A stretch of 64,000 bases of DNA, from the NCBI GenBank assembly GCA_002368645.1, contig DFEE01000006.1, positions 124,001-188,000 on the forward strand, given 5' to 3'. Each line of letters begins with the position of its first letter. Positions within the stretch are counted from its first letter, which is position 1. The position numbers and the translations under genes are program-made. Origin of the DNA: Bacteroidales bacterium UBA3810. Lineage in GTDB: Bacteria; Bacteroidota; Bacteroidia; Bacteroidales; Paludibacteraceae. Of the stretch, positions 40,214 through 49,218 are shown piece after piece. Under the pieces are notes generated by a model, which did no database searches, was not told the DNA's origin, and saw only the letters and a list, made by a program, of their open reading frames with translations.

Positions 40214-40956
40214 CGGATGGTAGAATTAAAATGATAGGTAAATTGAGTGCCATCGACATCGTGGTGGATAATGACGTCATGGAGATGATGCCTTTTGGCG
40301 AAGTGTAGCCAGAACGAGCGTCTAAACCGCATGAAGTCGCGGATATAATGCTCAGCATCCTTTTCCCCACGAGCCAATACATAGTCTTGAGCCAGTTGCG
40401 CTGCCGCTTCGGGCTGGAGCCAGAGTCCCGCCATGTTCTGCAATCCACGCTTAATGCTCACTTTGCCAACATACATACGATTGGTATCCACGAGCGTAAA
40501 ATGTCCATGAGAGAATAGTATATTGCCGGGTGTGAAATCGGAAAGCATCAGTCCTTTATTATGCAATAAGGCGGTGAACTCGGCAAATAAGGTGAGTTGT
40601 GGTCGAATATCGTTTAAGGCCGCGTCTCCCCAGCGATAGAGTGTTATTCCCTCTATATATCGGCAAATATAGTAACTCTTTTCGATTCCCCAAAGAGTGT
40701 GTGTTTCAATGATTGCGACAGGTTCGGGCGAGTCAATGCCAACTTGCCGAAGTCGGAGGGAATTGCGCCAGGCGCGTTGTGCTTTAGATGGGCGCAGATA
40801 ACGATAGACCCATCGTTTGAGCGGCGAAGCAAAGCCATACTGTTTGATGCAGAGAGGATTCCCTTCGACCTCCACTCGCCAGAGGGTATTGCGCCCGCGG
40901 TGGATGAGAGTAGCGCTCTCGAGGAGTGTTGATAATTGGTCAATGGTGACTAACAT
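40210..40956 (-). CDS. Lipopolysaccharide kinase-like protein (WaaP/KdkA/InaA type)
   Basis: 248 residues with a small protein-kinase-like fold. Lys in NPLCIKQYG, the catalytic segment LLHNKGLMLSDFTPGNILF (kinase HxDxxxxN-like, here with S-D-F-T-P-G-N) at about 131-149, and the metal-binding D in FTLVDTNRM. Proteins of this type phosphorylate Kdo or heptose in the LPS core. Its position ahead of a polyol-phosphate transferase and an O-antigen-ligase-like gene fits a role in LPS core assembly. No promoter with a good consensus is seen upstream; the terminator at 40990 separates it from tRNA-Pro. Confidence 0.82.
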   Translation of the reverse strand: MLVTIDQLSTLLESATLIHRGRNTLWRVEVEGNPLCIKQYGFASPLKRWVYRYLRPSKAQRAWRNSLRLRQVGIDSPEPVAIIETHTLWGIEKSYYICRYIEGITLYRWGDAALNDIRPQLTLFAEFTALLHNKGLMLSDFTPGNILFSHGHFTLVDTNRMYVGKVSIKRGLQNMAGLWLQPEAAAQLAQDYVLARGEKDAEHYIRDFMRFRRSFWLHFAKRHHLHDVIIHHDVDGTQFTYHFNSTIR

Positions 40957-40989
40957 TAGTTGATGTCATCAATTCAAAATATAATAAAA

Positions 40990-41011
40990 AAAAGACGAAT
41001 GTTCGTCTTTT
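40990..41011. terminator. Bidirectional intrinsic terminator after tRNA-Pro
   Basis: Stem AAAAGACGAA / TTCGTCTTTT with a TG loop. Read on the minus strand it follows tRNA-Pro and ends in a T-rich run. Confidence 0.75.
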
Positions 41012-41013
41012 AG

Positions 41014-41087
41014 TCGGGATGACAAGATTTGAACTTGCGACCTCCGGTCCCCCAGACCGTTGCGCTACCGGACTGCGCCACATCCCG
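41014..41087 (-). tRNA. tRNA-Pro(GGG)
   Basis: Minus strand cloverleaf: acceptor CGGGATG/CATCCCG, D arm with AGTCCGGTAGCGCA, anticodon loop CTGGGGG region giving anticodon GGG, and T arm with TTCAAAT. Discriminator A; CCA not encoded. Confidence 0.94.
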
Positions 41088-41110
41088 ATGCCCCTTTCTA
41101 AAAGAGCGTG

Positions 41111-41142
41111 CAAAAGTACAACATTTTTTTGAAACTACCAAA
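41111..41142 (-). promoter_or_regulatory. Promoter of tRNA-Pro
   Basis: Minus strand: -33 TTTGG (41142-41138), 20 bases, -7 TACTTTTG (41118-41111), about 24 bases before the tRNA. Confidence 0.72.
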
Positions 41143-41148
41143 TTTTTT

Positions 41149-43827
41149 TTACTTTTTCTTCAAAATAGGCCTAATAAAGTCCAAATATTGTTCTAAAGTG
41201 AAGGTTATAGGCACTAAAAGAGCATTGGATTCAGTAATAGGAATCATTGAGACATGCATAGCTTTTAACTCGGAGGTGTAGGCAGTATCATTAGCGGTGA
41301 GGTCAATATACCATTGGGCTTCCTCGAGCGACTCAAATCCTTGCACGCGCAAAGCCGCTCCGTCAGCAAAGGCGGGTAATGGTCTCAATTCAAAGTCCTT
41401 AATGAGGAATTGTGTAAAGTTAAAGAACGCGGTTTGGTAGAGGAGGTTATTAAGGTGTGCTTCGGTTTCTTTGGCGGGTGTGCCGTTTGTCACGGGCAAA
41501 TAGAGGAGGACATAAGCGGGCTCTCGCGTTTCGGGCGACAAAACTTTCGTGGAATCTTCCGGTCGGTCTGCGACTATAGCAGCATCGGTGCGCAAGTTGT
41601 CTAAGTTAGACGAGAGTTCTCCGTGTTGTGTTTCAGAGCCTTGTCCCATCATGGCGAGGAAGTCTTTCGCCATGGCACTGAGCGAGTGGTCAGGATAGCG
41701 GGAGACTAAATCCCTCAAGTTGGTTATGAAAGCTTCTTGGGATTGTGTCCGTGCGGTAGCAACGGCATTGAGGAACAAGAATCTGGGCATCAAATCGGAA
41801 GTAGGCAAATGTTGCTCCATGTACGCCGTATTGGTTCTGACGGTTCGGAAATCCGATCGGCGATAAGCTTCGTATGTTGCCTCATAGATAGAATCAGCTT
41901 CATTGAGTTGGCGAATAAGCATTTTAAATTCTTCGGAGGCAGGGTCAAGGTCCAATAGATGCCACATGTAGCGTACCTCGGAGAGTCGTTTATCAAAGGG
42001 GAATCGTCGTGCGAACTCATCGGTAGTCGCCAGCGCCTGTTCACGGTCTTCCACTTCGTCCTTATATATATAAATAAGGTTATAAAGTGCGTCCGCAATC
42101 AAGCTATCCGATGCAGCTATATCTGCTTCTGTTTTGGGTATTTGCTGGAGGTAATAGTATGGGTCATGCTTATCGGTGACGAGGGGGGTGCGACTGAGTG
42201 AGTCGGCGATAAGGGAATCGGTGGTTAGAGAGTCGGGCGTAAGAGCCGGTTCGTCTTCCGTTGTGGGCATGATTGCTGTAGCTGTTTTGATAGAGCGTCG
42301 CCAGTTATCTTCGAGAGTTCGTGTTCCCCACCGCTGCCGGAATGCTTGTGCACCGGATTTGATGAGTTGAGGATTATAGAAGTACCAATCTTGGGAGGTC
42401 GTCATTCCGAACATCCTTGAGGTGTTGACGCTACGGGGGGCTTCATTGAGTTCGGCATCGCGTGCTGCTTGTACCGCTACCAAGGAGTCATTCAGTTCTT
42501 TTTCTATCTGCGCCTTAACCAACGACTCTGCTACAGCCATTTGTTGCTCGGGCGATAGTGCCGCGAGGCGTTGCAAGGAATCTTGCAAGGTCACGATGCC
42601 GTACTGTAGCACCAAGTCCCCGAGACTCTCCGCTCTCCGCGAGATTCGGGGATAGTCCTCGTCCGTAGCGGGTATGAGGTTGGCAGCTTCCGAGTAGCAA
42701 GGTTGCGCCGCAGCATAGTTTTTTCGATCGTAATAGATATCACCGGCAGTCACTAATACCTTAGCCTTGGCGAGTCCGGCTGTGGTGCTGTTCTCAGCTG
42801 CAAGATTATAGTATTCCAGTGCTTTGGCGGTATCGCGTCCTGCCAAATAGATGGACGCCATTGTGCCATAGATCTCCGTCAAACGGTCCTTGTACTTGGA
42901 CTGTTTGGTCATGGTTCTAAGTTTTTTGATAGAAGAGCGTCCGTTGAGTTCGGCGAGGCGTATGTGGGCATTAAAATCCATGTCGGGAGCCGGTGTCATT
43001 CTAATGACATGTTTGTAGGCATTGATAGCTTCATTTCGGTTGCCTTGTAACTCATAGATTTGTGCCATGGCGTACCTGAATCGCGGTCGATAGACCTTGC
43101 ATCGTTCCGCAGGCATGGCAATTTTGATAAATGGCAGTGCCTCTTGGTAACGTTTAGCCTTCATCATGACATCGGCATTGGTAGCGGCATAAAGGGGGGC
43201 ATGTTTGCGTGAGAGGACATCAATATTGGCTTTAGCAAGATAATCCTCAGCTTCGTACTGCCACCCTAATTCAGCATATGCTCGTGCAATCATGAGTTGG
43301 GCCCGAGTTATAAGTTCGGCGTCATAGGCGAAGTGCCGGATGATGTAGGTAAAAGTCCCGATAGCACCCAAGAAATCCCCTTTAAAAAACTCGGCTTCTC
43401 CGAGTCTGATCCAGACATCTCCCATGACGGGGTTAAACTCTTCTTGCTGCAACCATGCGCGATAGGTAGGGTCGGATCTGCGTTTGGGGTCGGGCTGGGG
43501 TTTCGCTTTAATGGAATGCAATTTAATGGCTTTTCGGCATTTCTCAATGGTCTTATCCATCTGTGCGGCGGCAGCCTTAGCGGCATCGTGGTCGGAGACA
43601 GGATAGAGGGGAATAATGTGGGTAAAATCATCGGAATGTGCTTTCTGAATAGCCTGCTGCCCGTCTATATATGCCTTGTTACCATTATAAAAAATATTAT
43701 AGCGCACTTTCATTGCGTGAAAGCGTCGCGATGCACCTGTATTCTTCGTTGTTGCGCATGATGGTATGAGCAGCATCAGTAATGCGCCGAAACAAAGTTT
43801 AATGATATATTGTTGTCGGTTATTCAT
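41149..43827 (-). CDS. TPR lipoprotein, PorW/SprE-like type IX secretion component
   Basis: 892 residues. Lipoprotein signal ending LLMLLIPSCATT (Cys about 24). The N-terminal motif RYNIFYNGNKAYIDG is what I know from SprE/PorW proteins, followed by several TPR-like helical repeats (WIRLGEAEFFKGDFLGAIGT, YAATNADVMMKAKRYQEALP, YAMAQIYELQGNRNEAINAY, ALEYYNLAAENSTTAGLAK). A low-complexity middle and a C-terminal part with further helical repeats and a SPOR-like or similar small domain follow. PorW/SprE is a periplasmic-side lipoprotein of the T9SS. It lies 3 bases after tsaB. Confidence 0.78.
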   Translation of the reverse strand: MNNRQQYIIKLCFGALLMLLIPSCATTKNTGASRRFHAMKVRYNIFYNGNKAYIDGQQAIQKAHSDDFTHIIPLYPVSDHDAAKAAAAQMDKTIEKCRKAIKLHSIKAKPQPDPKRRSDPTYRAWLQQEEFNPVMGDVWIRLGEAEFFKGDFLGAIGTFTYIIRHFAYDAELITRAQLMIARAYAELGWQYEAEDYLAKANIDVLSRKHAPLYAATNADVMMKAKRYQEALPFIKIAMPAERCKVYRPRFRYAMAQIYELQGNRNEAINAYKHVIRMTPAPDMDFNAHIRLAELNGRSSIKKLRTMTKQSKYKDRLTEIYGTMASIYLAGRDTAKALEYYNLAAENSTTAGLAKAKVLVTAGDIYYDRKNYAAAQPCYSEAANLIPATDEDYPRISRRAESLGDLVLQYGIVTLQDSLQRLAALSPEQQMAVAESLVKAQIEKELNDSLVAVQAARDAELNEAPRSVNTSRMFGMTTSQDWYFYNPQLIKSGAQAFRQRWGTRTLEDNWRRSIKTATAIMPTTEDEPALTPDSLTTDSLIADSLSRTPLVTDKHDPYYYLQQIPKTEADIAASDSLIADALYNLIYIYKDEVEDREQALATTDEFARRFPFDKRLSEVRYMWHLLDLDPASEEFKMLIRQLNEADSIYEATYEAYRRSDFRTVRTNTAYMEQHLPTSDLMPRFLFLNAVATARTQSQEAFITNLRDLVSRYPDHSLSAMAKDFLAMMGQGSETQHGELSSNLDNLRTDAAIVADRPEDSTKVLSPETREPAYVLLYLPVTNGTPAKETEAHLNNLLYQTAFFNFTQFLIKDFELRPLPAFADGAALRVQGFESLEEAQWYIDLTANDTAYTSELKAMHVSMIPITESNALLVPITFTLEQYLDFIRPILKKK

Positions 43828-43830
43828 GCC

Positions 43831-44508
43831 TCAATTAAGTCCTTTCACATGAGCTGGTGCGGCCTGGAAATTTTTCAGATAGAATGGTTCGTAATAGGCA
43901 ATGTTTTTGTCTGTCAGTTTCTTACAGTCTGCTAAGTGTGGCATGACTACATCAGTATTGGGATAAACCCCTTCTATAAAACGGAATCGCTCGCCCGCTA
44001 ATATCTTTTGACATTTGGCCGCACCGTCACCGAAATAGTAAATCGGCATATCAGTGTTCGGACATAGTTGTTCCAGAGTCTCCTTGGTATCAATCACTTG
44101 AGCAACAGGGGGCGTGACCCCATATACTTCGGTATAAACCTCCATTCTGCGCGCATCAATCATCGGCACCCAATATGCCGGCGTTACGCCTGCTGCTTGT
44201 GCAGTCCATACTAAGAGGTCTAATGTCGAGACGGGAATCAGCGGAATCTGTAAGCCATAACAGAGGCCTTTAGCAAACGAAGTCCCTATTCGGAGGCCTG
44301 TGTAAGAGCCGGGTCCTTCACTAAGCACTACTGCGTCAAGGGACTCCTCCCGCTCATGCAAGAGCGAGAGCAATTGCTCTACCATTTGGGGCAGTACTGC
44401 AGCATGATTATGCCCCTCAAACGAGTGAAATGCACCTATCACCTCCTTGTCATTGACAAGTGAGGCAGAGCAAACAGAAGTTGTTGTATCCAGCGATAAA
44501 ATAGTCAT
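43831..44508 (-). CDS. tsaB: tRNA threonylcarbamoyladenosine biosynthesis protein TsaB
   Basis: 225 residues from ATG 44508 (MTILSLDTTTSVCSASLV); the longer frame to 44580 covers the promoter. It partners TsaD in making t6A37 of tRNAs. Motifs: LDTTTSVCSASLVN, EGHNHAAVLPQMVEQLL and LSEGPGSYTGLRIGTSFAKG, the TsaB hallmark. Read from the promoter at 44527-44558. Confidence 0.94.
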   Translation of the reverse strand: MTILSLDTTTSVCSASLVNDKEVIGAFHSFEGHNHAAVLPQMVEQLLSLLHEREESLDAVVLSEGPGSYTGLRIGTSFAKGLCYGLQIPLIPVSTLDLLVWTAQAAGVTPAYWVPMIDARRMEVYTEVYGVTPPVAQVIDTKETLEQLCPNTDMPIYYFGDGAAKCQKILAGERFRFIEGVYPNTDVVMPHLADCKKLTDKNIAYYEPFYLKNFQAAPAHVKGLN

Positions 44509-44526
44509 ATTATCTAAAAAAGTATG

Positions 44527-44558
44527 CAAAAGTACAAGTTTTTTTGCACATTTGCAAA
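44527..44558 (-). promoter_or_regulatory. Promoter of tsaB and the porW-like gene
   Basis: Minus strand: -33 TTTGCAAATG (44558-44549), 20 bases, -7 TACTTTTG (44534-44527). Interleaved with the plus promoter 44543-44574. Confidence 0.74.
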
Positions 44559-44574
44559 TAATTTTGTATTTTTG
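44543..44574 (+). promoter_or_regulatory. Promoter of the sirtuin gene
   Basis: -33 TTTGCACA at 44543-44550, 20 bases, -7 TATTTTTG at 44567-44574. ATG 44595 follows at about 14 bases from the expected start. Confidence 0.73.
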
Positions 44575-44594
44575 CGCCATAAAGCTTGGATATT

Positions 44595-45296
44595 ATGAAG
44601 AACATCGTCATTTTTACGGGTGCCGGCATCAGCAAAGAGAGCGGTTTAAGTACCTTTCGCGACACCGACGGGTTATGGAACAACTACTCGGTTGAGGAGA
44701 TTTGCACGCACCAAGCGTGGGTTCGCAACCCCGAGAAATGTGTTGCTTTTTACAATGATATCCGTAGGACCACTATGGGCGCGCAACCCAATGCCGCGCA
44801 TTTGGCGATAGCAAGGTTACAACAAGTAATTCCTTCTACACGCATTATCACCCAAAATATCGACGATTTGCATGAGCGTGCAGGCTCAACTCAAATAACT
44901 CACCTTCATGGCGAAATCATGAAGTTGCGTTCTGAAAAGAACGAGACGGCGACAATGCCGATTAAGGGTTGGGAGCAGCATTATGGGGATAAGCATCCGG
45001 ATGGCTCTTTATTAAGACCATATGTAGTATTCTTCGGTGAAGGTGTTCCTTATTTCGATGAGGCGTGTAGGATAGCAGCCCAAGCGGATGTGTTAGTGGT
45101 TATAGGGACAAGTCTGAATGTTTATCCCGCCGCAAGTTTAATCCAATATGTAGCGCACAATGTACCTATCTATATTGTGGATCCGGGTGAACCTAAATTG
45201 GGAGAATATGCTCATCGTGTCACCTTTATTAGAGAGGTTGCTACCAAAGGAGTCCCGCCATTGATTGACAAACTAATTGAATTATACCATGAATAA
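44595..45296 (+). CDS. Sirtuin, NAD-dependent protein deacylase
   Basis: 233 residues from ATG 44595. NAD-binding FTGAGISKESGLSTFRDTDG at residues 7-26, TQNIDDLHERAGS, the catalytic His in ITHLHGEIMKL, RPYVVFFGEGVPYFDEA, and VIGTSLNVYPAASLI. The four zinc-binding Cys of most sirtuins are absent between HLHGE and LLRPYV, as in some class III bacterial CobB-like proteins. It removes acyl groups from lysines using NAD. Its stop overlaps the next ATG by 8 bases. Confidence 0.92.
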   Translation: MKNIVIFTGAGISKESGLSTFRDTDGLWNNYSVEEICTHQAWVRNPEKCVAFYNDIRRTTMGAQPNAAHLAIARLQQVIPSTRIITQNIDDLHERAGSTQITHLHGEIMKLRSEKNETATMPIKGWEQHYGDKHPDGSLLRPYVVFFGEGVPYFDEACRIAAQADVLVVIGTSLNVYPAASLIQYVAHNVPIYIVDPGEPKLGEYAHRVTFIREVATKGVPPLIDKLIELYHE

Positions 45297-46059
45297 ATGC
45301 TATTACCTAATTGCGCTTACTGCGCTATCACTAACGATGCTTGGTTGCCAAAAGAAAGTCAGAGTACAACAAACGAGTGGCGATATATTTGTCATAGACA
45401 GCACTTTAGACGCTATTGCTGACAGCGACTACATAGCGTCAATAGAGCCTTATCGCCGCGAGATGCAGGCGCAGATGGATGAGATAATCGGCGAGTGTTT
45501 GGTGGACCTCACGGTAGATGAGTATGGCCCGGAGTGTCCTATGCTGAACTGGGCAAGCGATGCTCTTTTAGAGGTAGCCAGGAAATACTATCCTGGGCAT
45601 GTTGATTGCAGTGTCGTCAATAAAGGAGGCATGCGTTGCGAGTGGCTTAAGGGCCCGTTGACTATCGGCAGTGTGTTCCGACTCATGCCCTTCGATAACC
45701 AATTGGTTGTCCTAACGCTCAGTGGGGAAGACCTTCTCGAACTTGGTCAGATTTATATCAACGAGAATGGACAAGGTTGCGGGGGCATGCGTATTTATGC
45801 GGAGGACGGGCAACTGATTGATGTCACGATTGCCACAGACCTCACGCAAACCAACTGGGTATCGGTTGAGGCCGACAAGACATACCATGTCGCTACCAGT
45901 GACTACCTCAGTAAGGGGATGGATAAGTTGACACCGCTAACTCATTACACCGAGATATGGAATGAAGGTTGGCTGATTCGCGACCTTTATATAGAATATA
46001 TCAAAGAGCATAAACAGATTTCCGCTGCCATAGACGGACGCTCGGGTCTTATTCGATAG
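45289..46059 (+). CDS. 5'-nucleotidase C-terminal domain lipoprotein (catalytic domain absent)
   Basis: 256 residues from ATG 45289. Lipoprotein signal LIALTALSLTMLGC, then the substrate-binding C-terminal domain of UshA-type 5'-nucleotidases: PMLNWASDALLEVARKY, CSVVNKGGMRCEW, GPLTIGSVFRLMPFDNQLVV, and YHVATSDYLSKGMD. The metallophosphatase domain is missing; in many Bacteroidales it is encoded by the next gene, but here the next gene is a C69 dipeptidase. It may bind nucleosides without hydrolysis or work with a partner elsewhere. Confidence 0.85.
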   Translation: MNKCYYLIALTALSLTMLGCQKKVRVQQTSGDIFVIDSTLDAIADSDYIASIEPYRREMQAQMDEIIGECLVDLTVDEYGPECPMLNWASDALLEVARKYYPGHVDCSVVNKGGMRCEWLKGPLTIGSVFRLMPFDNQLVVLTLSGEDLLELGQIYINENGQGCGGMRIYAEDGQLIDVTIATDLTQTNWVSVEADKTYHVATSDYLSKGMDKLTPLTHYTEIWNEGWLIRDLYIEYIKEHKQISAAIDGRSGLIR

Positions 46060-46063
46060 TTAA

Positions 46064-47755
46064 ATGCATATGAAAAAAATAGTCACGTTAGTAATTGCCC
46101 TTGTTGTGGCAGTCGGTGCGTTTGCGTGCACCAATTTTGTAGTCGGTAAAAACGCTTCTACGGACGGAAGTACCTATATTACTTACGCTGCAGACAGTTA
46201 TAGTTTGTATGGTTTTTTGCGCTTTAGACCAGCTGCAGACCATCCGGTAGGCTCTACGCGTACGGTGGTTGACTGGGATACCGGCAAACCTTTAGGTGAG
46301 ATACCGGAAATAGCTCATACATATTCCGTAGTGGGTAATATGAACGAGTATCAAGTGACCATAGGTGAGACGACCTATGGTGGTGTGGAAGCACTTTGGG
46401 ATACGGCAGGTATTGATTACGGAAGTTTGATTTATATTGCTTTAGAGCGTAGTAAGACAGCCCGTGAGGCGATAGCTTGTATGGTCACATTAGCGGAAAA
46501 ATACGGTTATGCTTCTGAAGGCGAATCTTTCTCTATCGGCGACCCTGACGAGGTGTGGATTATGGACTTTATTGGTTGCGGTCCCGGTAGCGGAAAAGCT
46601 GTATGGGTTGCCGCGCGCGTTCCCGATGACTGCATCAGCGCCCATGCTAACCAGGCTCGTATAACGACTTTCCCGCAGCAAGGTGCCAAGAAATTGAAAT
46701 TGACAAAGGATGGCAACCAAATAGAGGTTATGACGAGCAAGGACGGTCAATGGATGTGGCATAAGGATGTTGTGCGCTTTGCTCGTGAGAAAGGGCTTTT
46801 TGAGGGAAAGGATAGTGATTTTTCCTTCCAGGCGGCATACTGCCCCTATACTTTTAGCGGCTTGTACGCTTGTGAGGCACGCGTGTGGAGTTTCTTTAGG
46901 CACTTCAACGATGATATGGATCACTACCTCGACTATGTAACGGGTCAAACCTTTAATGCGACTCACGGAAGTGATGCCGGAGAACCTATGCCGCTCTTCA
47001 TCCGTCCTAACCGCAAAGTGTCCGTTCAGGATTTGAGAGCCTGCATGCGTGACCAATATGAGGGTACACCTATTGATATAACCAAAGGTACAGCAGCAGG
47101 ACCATGGGAATCCAAGTTGCGCTATGGCGGATTGGTTTATAAGTTAGATAGCACTGATTATTATTACCCGCGTCCTACTGCTACGCAACAGACCGGTTGG
47201 AGTTTTGTCAGCCAGATGCGCGGTTACGCTGATCCCAAGGTAGGCGGTATCTTTTGGTTCGGAGTTGATGATGCCAACTTGAACCTCTATATGCCGATGT
47301 ATAGTCGGATGCTGGCAATCCCTGAATGTTTAAAGGAGGGTAACGGAGACCTCTATACGTATAGCCCGACAAGTGCCTGGTGGATCTTCAATATCGTAGC
47401 GAATTGGACATACCCTAAGTACAGCCGCATTTATCCTGATGTGAAGACTAAACAGCAGGAACTTGAGCAATATTACGACAGCCAAGTGCCGGATATAGAC
47501 CGACAGGCGGCGGCGATGGCGGATGCTGATGCCCGTCTCTTCCTGACCGACTATAGTTGCCAAACCGCGACTGAAGGGGTGGAGAGCTGGAGGAAATTAG
47601 GTATTTTCCTTATCACCAAATATCTTGATGGTGTTGAGCGTAAGGAGGAGAATGGCGTTTTCAAACGTAATGATTACGGTGAGCCTTCCGGTCCTAACCG
47701 CATCTCCTATCCGGAAGAGTTCTTGCGAAAGATAGAACCAGAGACGCTACATTAA
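46064..47755 (+). CDS. C69 family dipeptidase
   Basis: 563 residues; ATG 46064 or 46070. Signal peptide (IVTLVIALVVAVGAFA) is followed at once by CTNFVVGKNAS. In the C69/PepD family this Cys becomes the N-terminal nucleophile after processing. Further motifs: ITYAADSYSLYGFLRF, YQVTIGETTYGG, GESFSIGDPDEVWIMDFIG, ARVPDDCISAHANQARITTF. A periplasmic dipeptidase of Ntn-hydrolase type. It lies 4 bases after the preceding gene. Confidence 0.9.
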   Translation: MHMKKIVTLVIALVVAVGAFACTNFVVGKNASTDGSTYITYAADSYSLYGFLRFRPAADHPVGSTRTVVDWDTGKPLGEIPEIAHTYSVVGNMNEYQVTIGETTYGGVEALWDTAGIDYGSLIYIALERSKTAREAIACMVTLAEKYGYASEGESFSIGDPDEVWIMDFIGCGPGSGKAVWVAARVPDDCISAHANQARITTFPQQGAKKLKLTKDGNQIEVMTSKDGQWMWHKDVVRFAREKGLFEGKDSDFSFQAAYCPYTFSGLYACEARVWSFFRHFNDDMDHYLDYVTGQTFNATHGSDAGEPMPLFIRPNRKVSVQDLRACMRDQYEGTPIDITKGTAAGPWESKLRYGGLVYKLDSTDYYYPRPTATQQTGWSFVSQMRGYADPKVGGIFWFGVDDANLNLYMPMYSRMLAIPECLKEGNGDLYTYSPTSAWWIFNIVANWTYPKYSRIYPDVKTKQQELEQYYDSQVPDIDRQAAAMADADARLFLTDYSCQTATEGVESWRKLGIFLITKYLDGVERKEENGVFKRNDYGEPSGPNRISYPEEFLRKIEPETLH

Positions 47756-47790
47756 TTTTGCTCGGAAACTTTTAATTTTCAACTTTAAAT

Positions 47791-49218
47791 ATGGAACCAA
47801 GAGAAGTATTTGATATTTTCAGTGAGATATGTAAAGTGCCTCGTCCTTCCAAGCGCGAGGAACAAATCAGTCAGTGGTTAGTGGATTTTGCTAAAGCGCA
47901 CGAGATAGATTGTGTTCGCGATGAGGCAATGAATGTCATCATGCGCGTACCGGCGACGCCGGGATATGAGGAGCATGAGGGCGTTATTTTGCAAGCCCAT
48001 ATGGACATGGTTTGCGAGAAGAATAATGATACTATACATGATTTTAGCCGAGACCCGATTGAAACCTATGTGGATGGTGATTGGTTGAAAGCCAAGGGAA
48101 CAACGTTAGGGGGGGATGACGGAATCGGCGTGGCTATGGCTTTAGCCGCTTTGACCTCCAAGACACTACGTCATCCGGCTTTAGAAGCCCTCTTTACAGT
48201 GGATGAAGAGACCGGTCTCACCGGTGCTTTCCAACTAAAGGACGGCTACTTACATGGCCGCAAACTGATTAACCTTGACTCCGAGGATGACGGCCAAATC
48301 TTTATCGGTTGTGCCGGAGGAATTGACACTTTAGCCAAGTATCATTATCATACCCTGCCTACCGACGACGGAAGCAAAACAGCTGCTTTCCGTATAAGCG
48401 TCAAAGGGCTTATGGGAGGTCACAGTGGAGATGATATCAACAAGGGCAGAGCCAATGCCAATAAGATAATCGTCAATTTCCTTCACGAGATAGCTGCTGT
48501 CGATTATCGTCTTTCACTCATAGAGGGCGGTAATCTGCGTAACGCGATAGCCCGCGAAGCGCAAGCAGTCTTCGTTGTGCCGGAAGAGGATAAGCATGAG
48601 GTTATAGCAACATTCAATGTCTATAAGGCCTCTGTCGAAAAAGCTTATGGAGAGGTTGAGAAAGAAATGGTGCTGAGTCTTGATAGTTATGAAAAACCGG
48701 AGACTTTTATTCCCCAAGGTAAAGAGTTGATTAACGCCTTATGGCTTTGTCCGCATGGTATGATTTCCATGTGCCGTGATATTCCCAATCTGGTAGAAAC
48801 CTCAACCAATTTGGCCTCTATCAAGATGAAAGAGGGGTATATCGAGATTAATACCTCGCAACGCTCCTCTGTAGAGTCGGAGAAACATCGTATCAAAGAT
48901 GAGGTAGAGCGGGCTTTGGCTGCCGTTTGTGACGAAGTGACCCATGGTGATGGTTACCCGGGTTGGACACCGAATGTACACTCGCCGTTGATGGAAAAAA
49001 CAAAACAGGCCTATATAGACCTGTTTCATCAAGAACCGCAAGTGCTCGCTATTCATGCGGGGTTAGAGTGCGGCTTATTCCTTGAGAAATATCCGTGGCT
49101 GGATATGGTGTCGATAGGACCTCAGATGTATGGTGTTCACTCGCCTCAAGAGAGGTTGTCTATTTCGTCGACCGGCCGTTGCTGGGCTTGGCTCCAACGC
49201 GTTTTAGAGACTTTGTAA
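47791..49218 (+). CDS. pepD: Aminoacyl-histidine dipeptidase (M20C, PepD)
   Basis: 475 residues. Zn-dependent cytoplasmic dipeptidase. Motifs: FSEICKVPRPSKREEQISQW, ILQAHMDMVCEKN (metal His and Asp), GTTLGGDDGIGVAMALA, FTVDEETGLTGAF (catalytic EE), LINLDSEDDGQIFIGCAGG, VKGLMGGHSGDDINKGRANA, and HAGLECGLF. The last 59 bases overlap the end of the convergent glycogen synthase gene. Confidence 0.94.
   Translation: MEPREVFDIFSEICKVPRPSKREEQISQWLVDFAKAHEIDCVRDEAMNVIMRVPATPGYEEHEGVILQAHMDMVCEKNNDTIHDFSRDPIETYVDGDWLKAKGTTLGGDDGIGVAMALAALTSKTLRHPALEALFTVDEETGLTGAFQLKDGYLHGRKLINLDSEDDGQIFIGCAGGIDTLAKYHYHTLPTDDGSKTAAFRISVKGLMGGHSGDDINKGRANANKIIVNFLHEIAAVDYRLSLIEGGNLRNAIAREAQAVFVVPEEDKHEVIATFNVYKASVEKAYGEVEKEMVLSLDSYEKPETFIPQGKELINALWLCPHGMISMCRDIPNLVETSTNLASIKMKEGYIEINTSQRSSVESEKHRIKDEVERALAAVCDEVTHGDGYPGWTPNVHSPLMEKTKQAYIDLFHQEPQVLAIHAGLECGLFLEKYPWLDMVSIGPQMYGVHSPQERLSISSTGRCWAWLQRVLETL

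Noticed and set aside
44586..44594. TTG start for the sirtuin three codons upstream
   Set aside because: ATG 44595 gives the usual N-terminus before the FTGAGIS loop and a better distance from the promoter.
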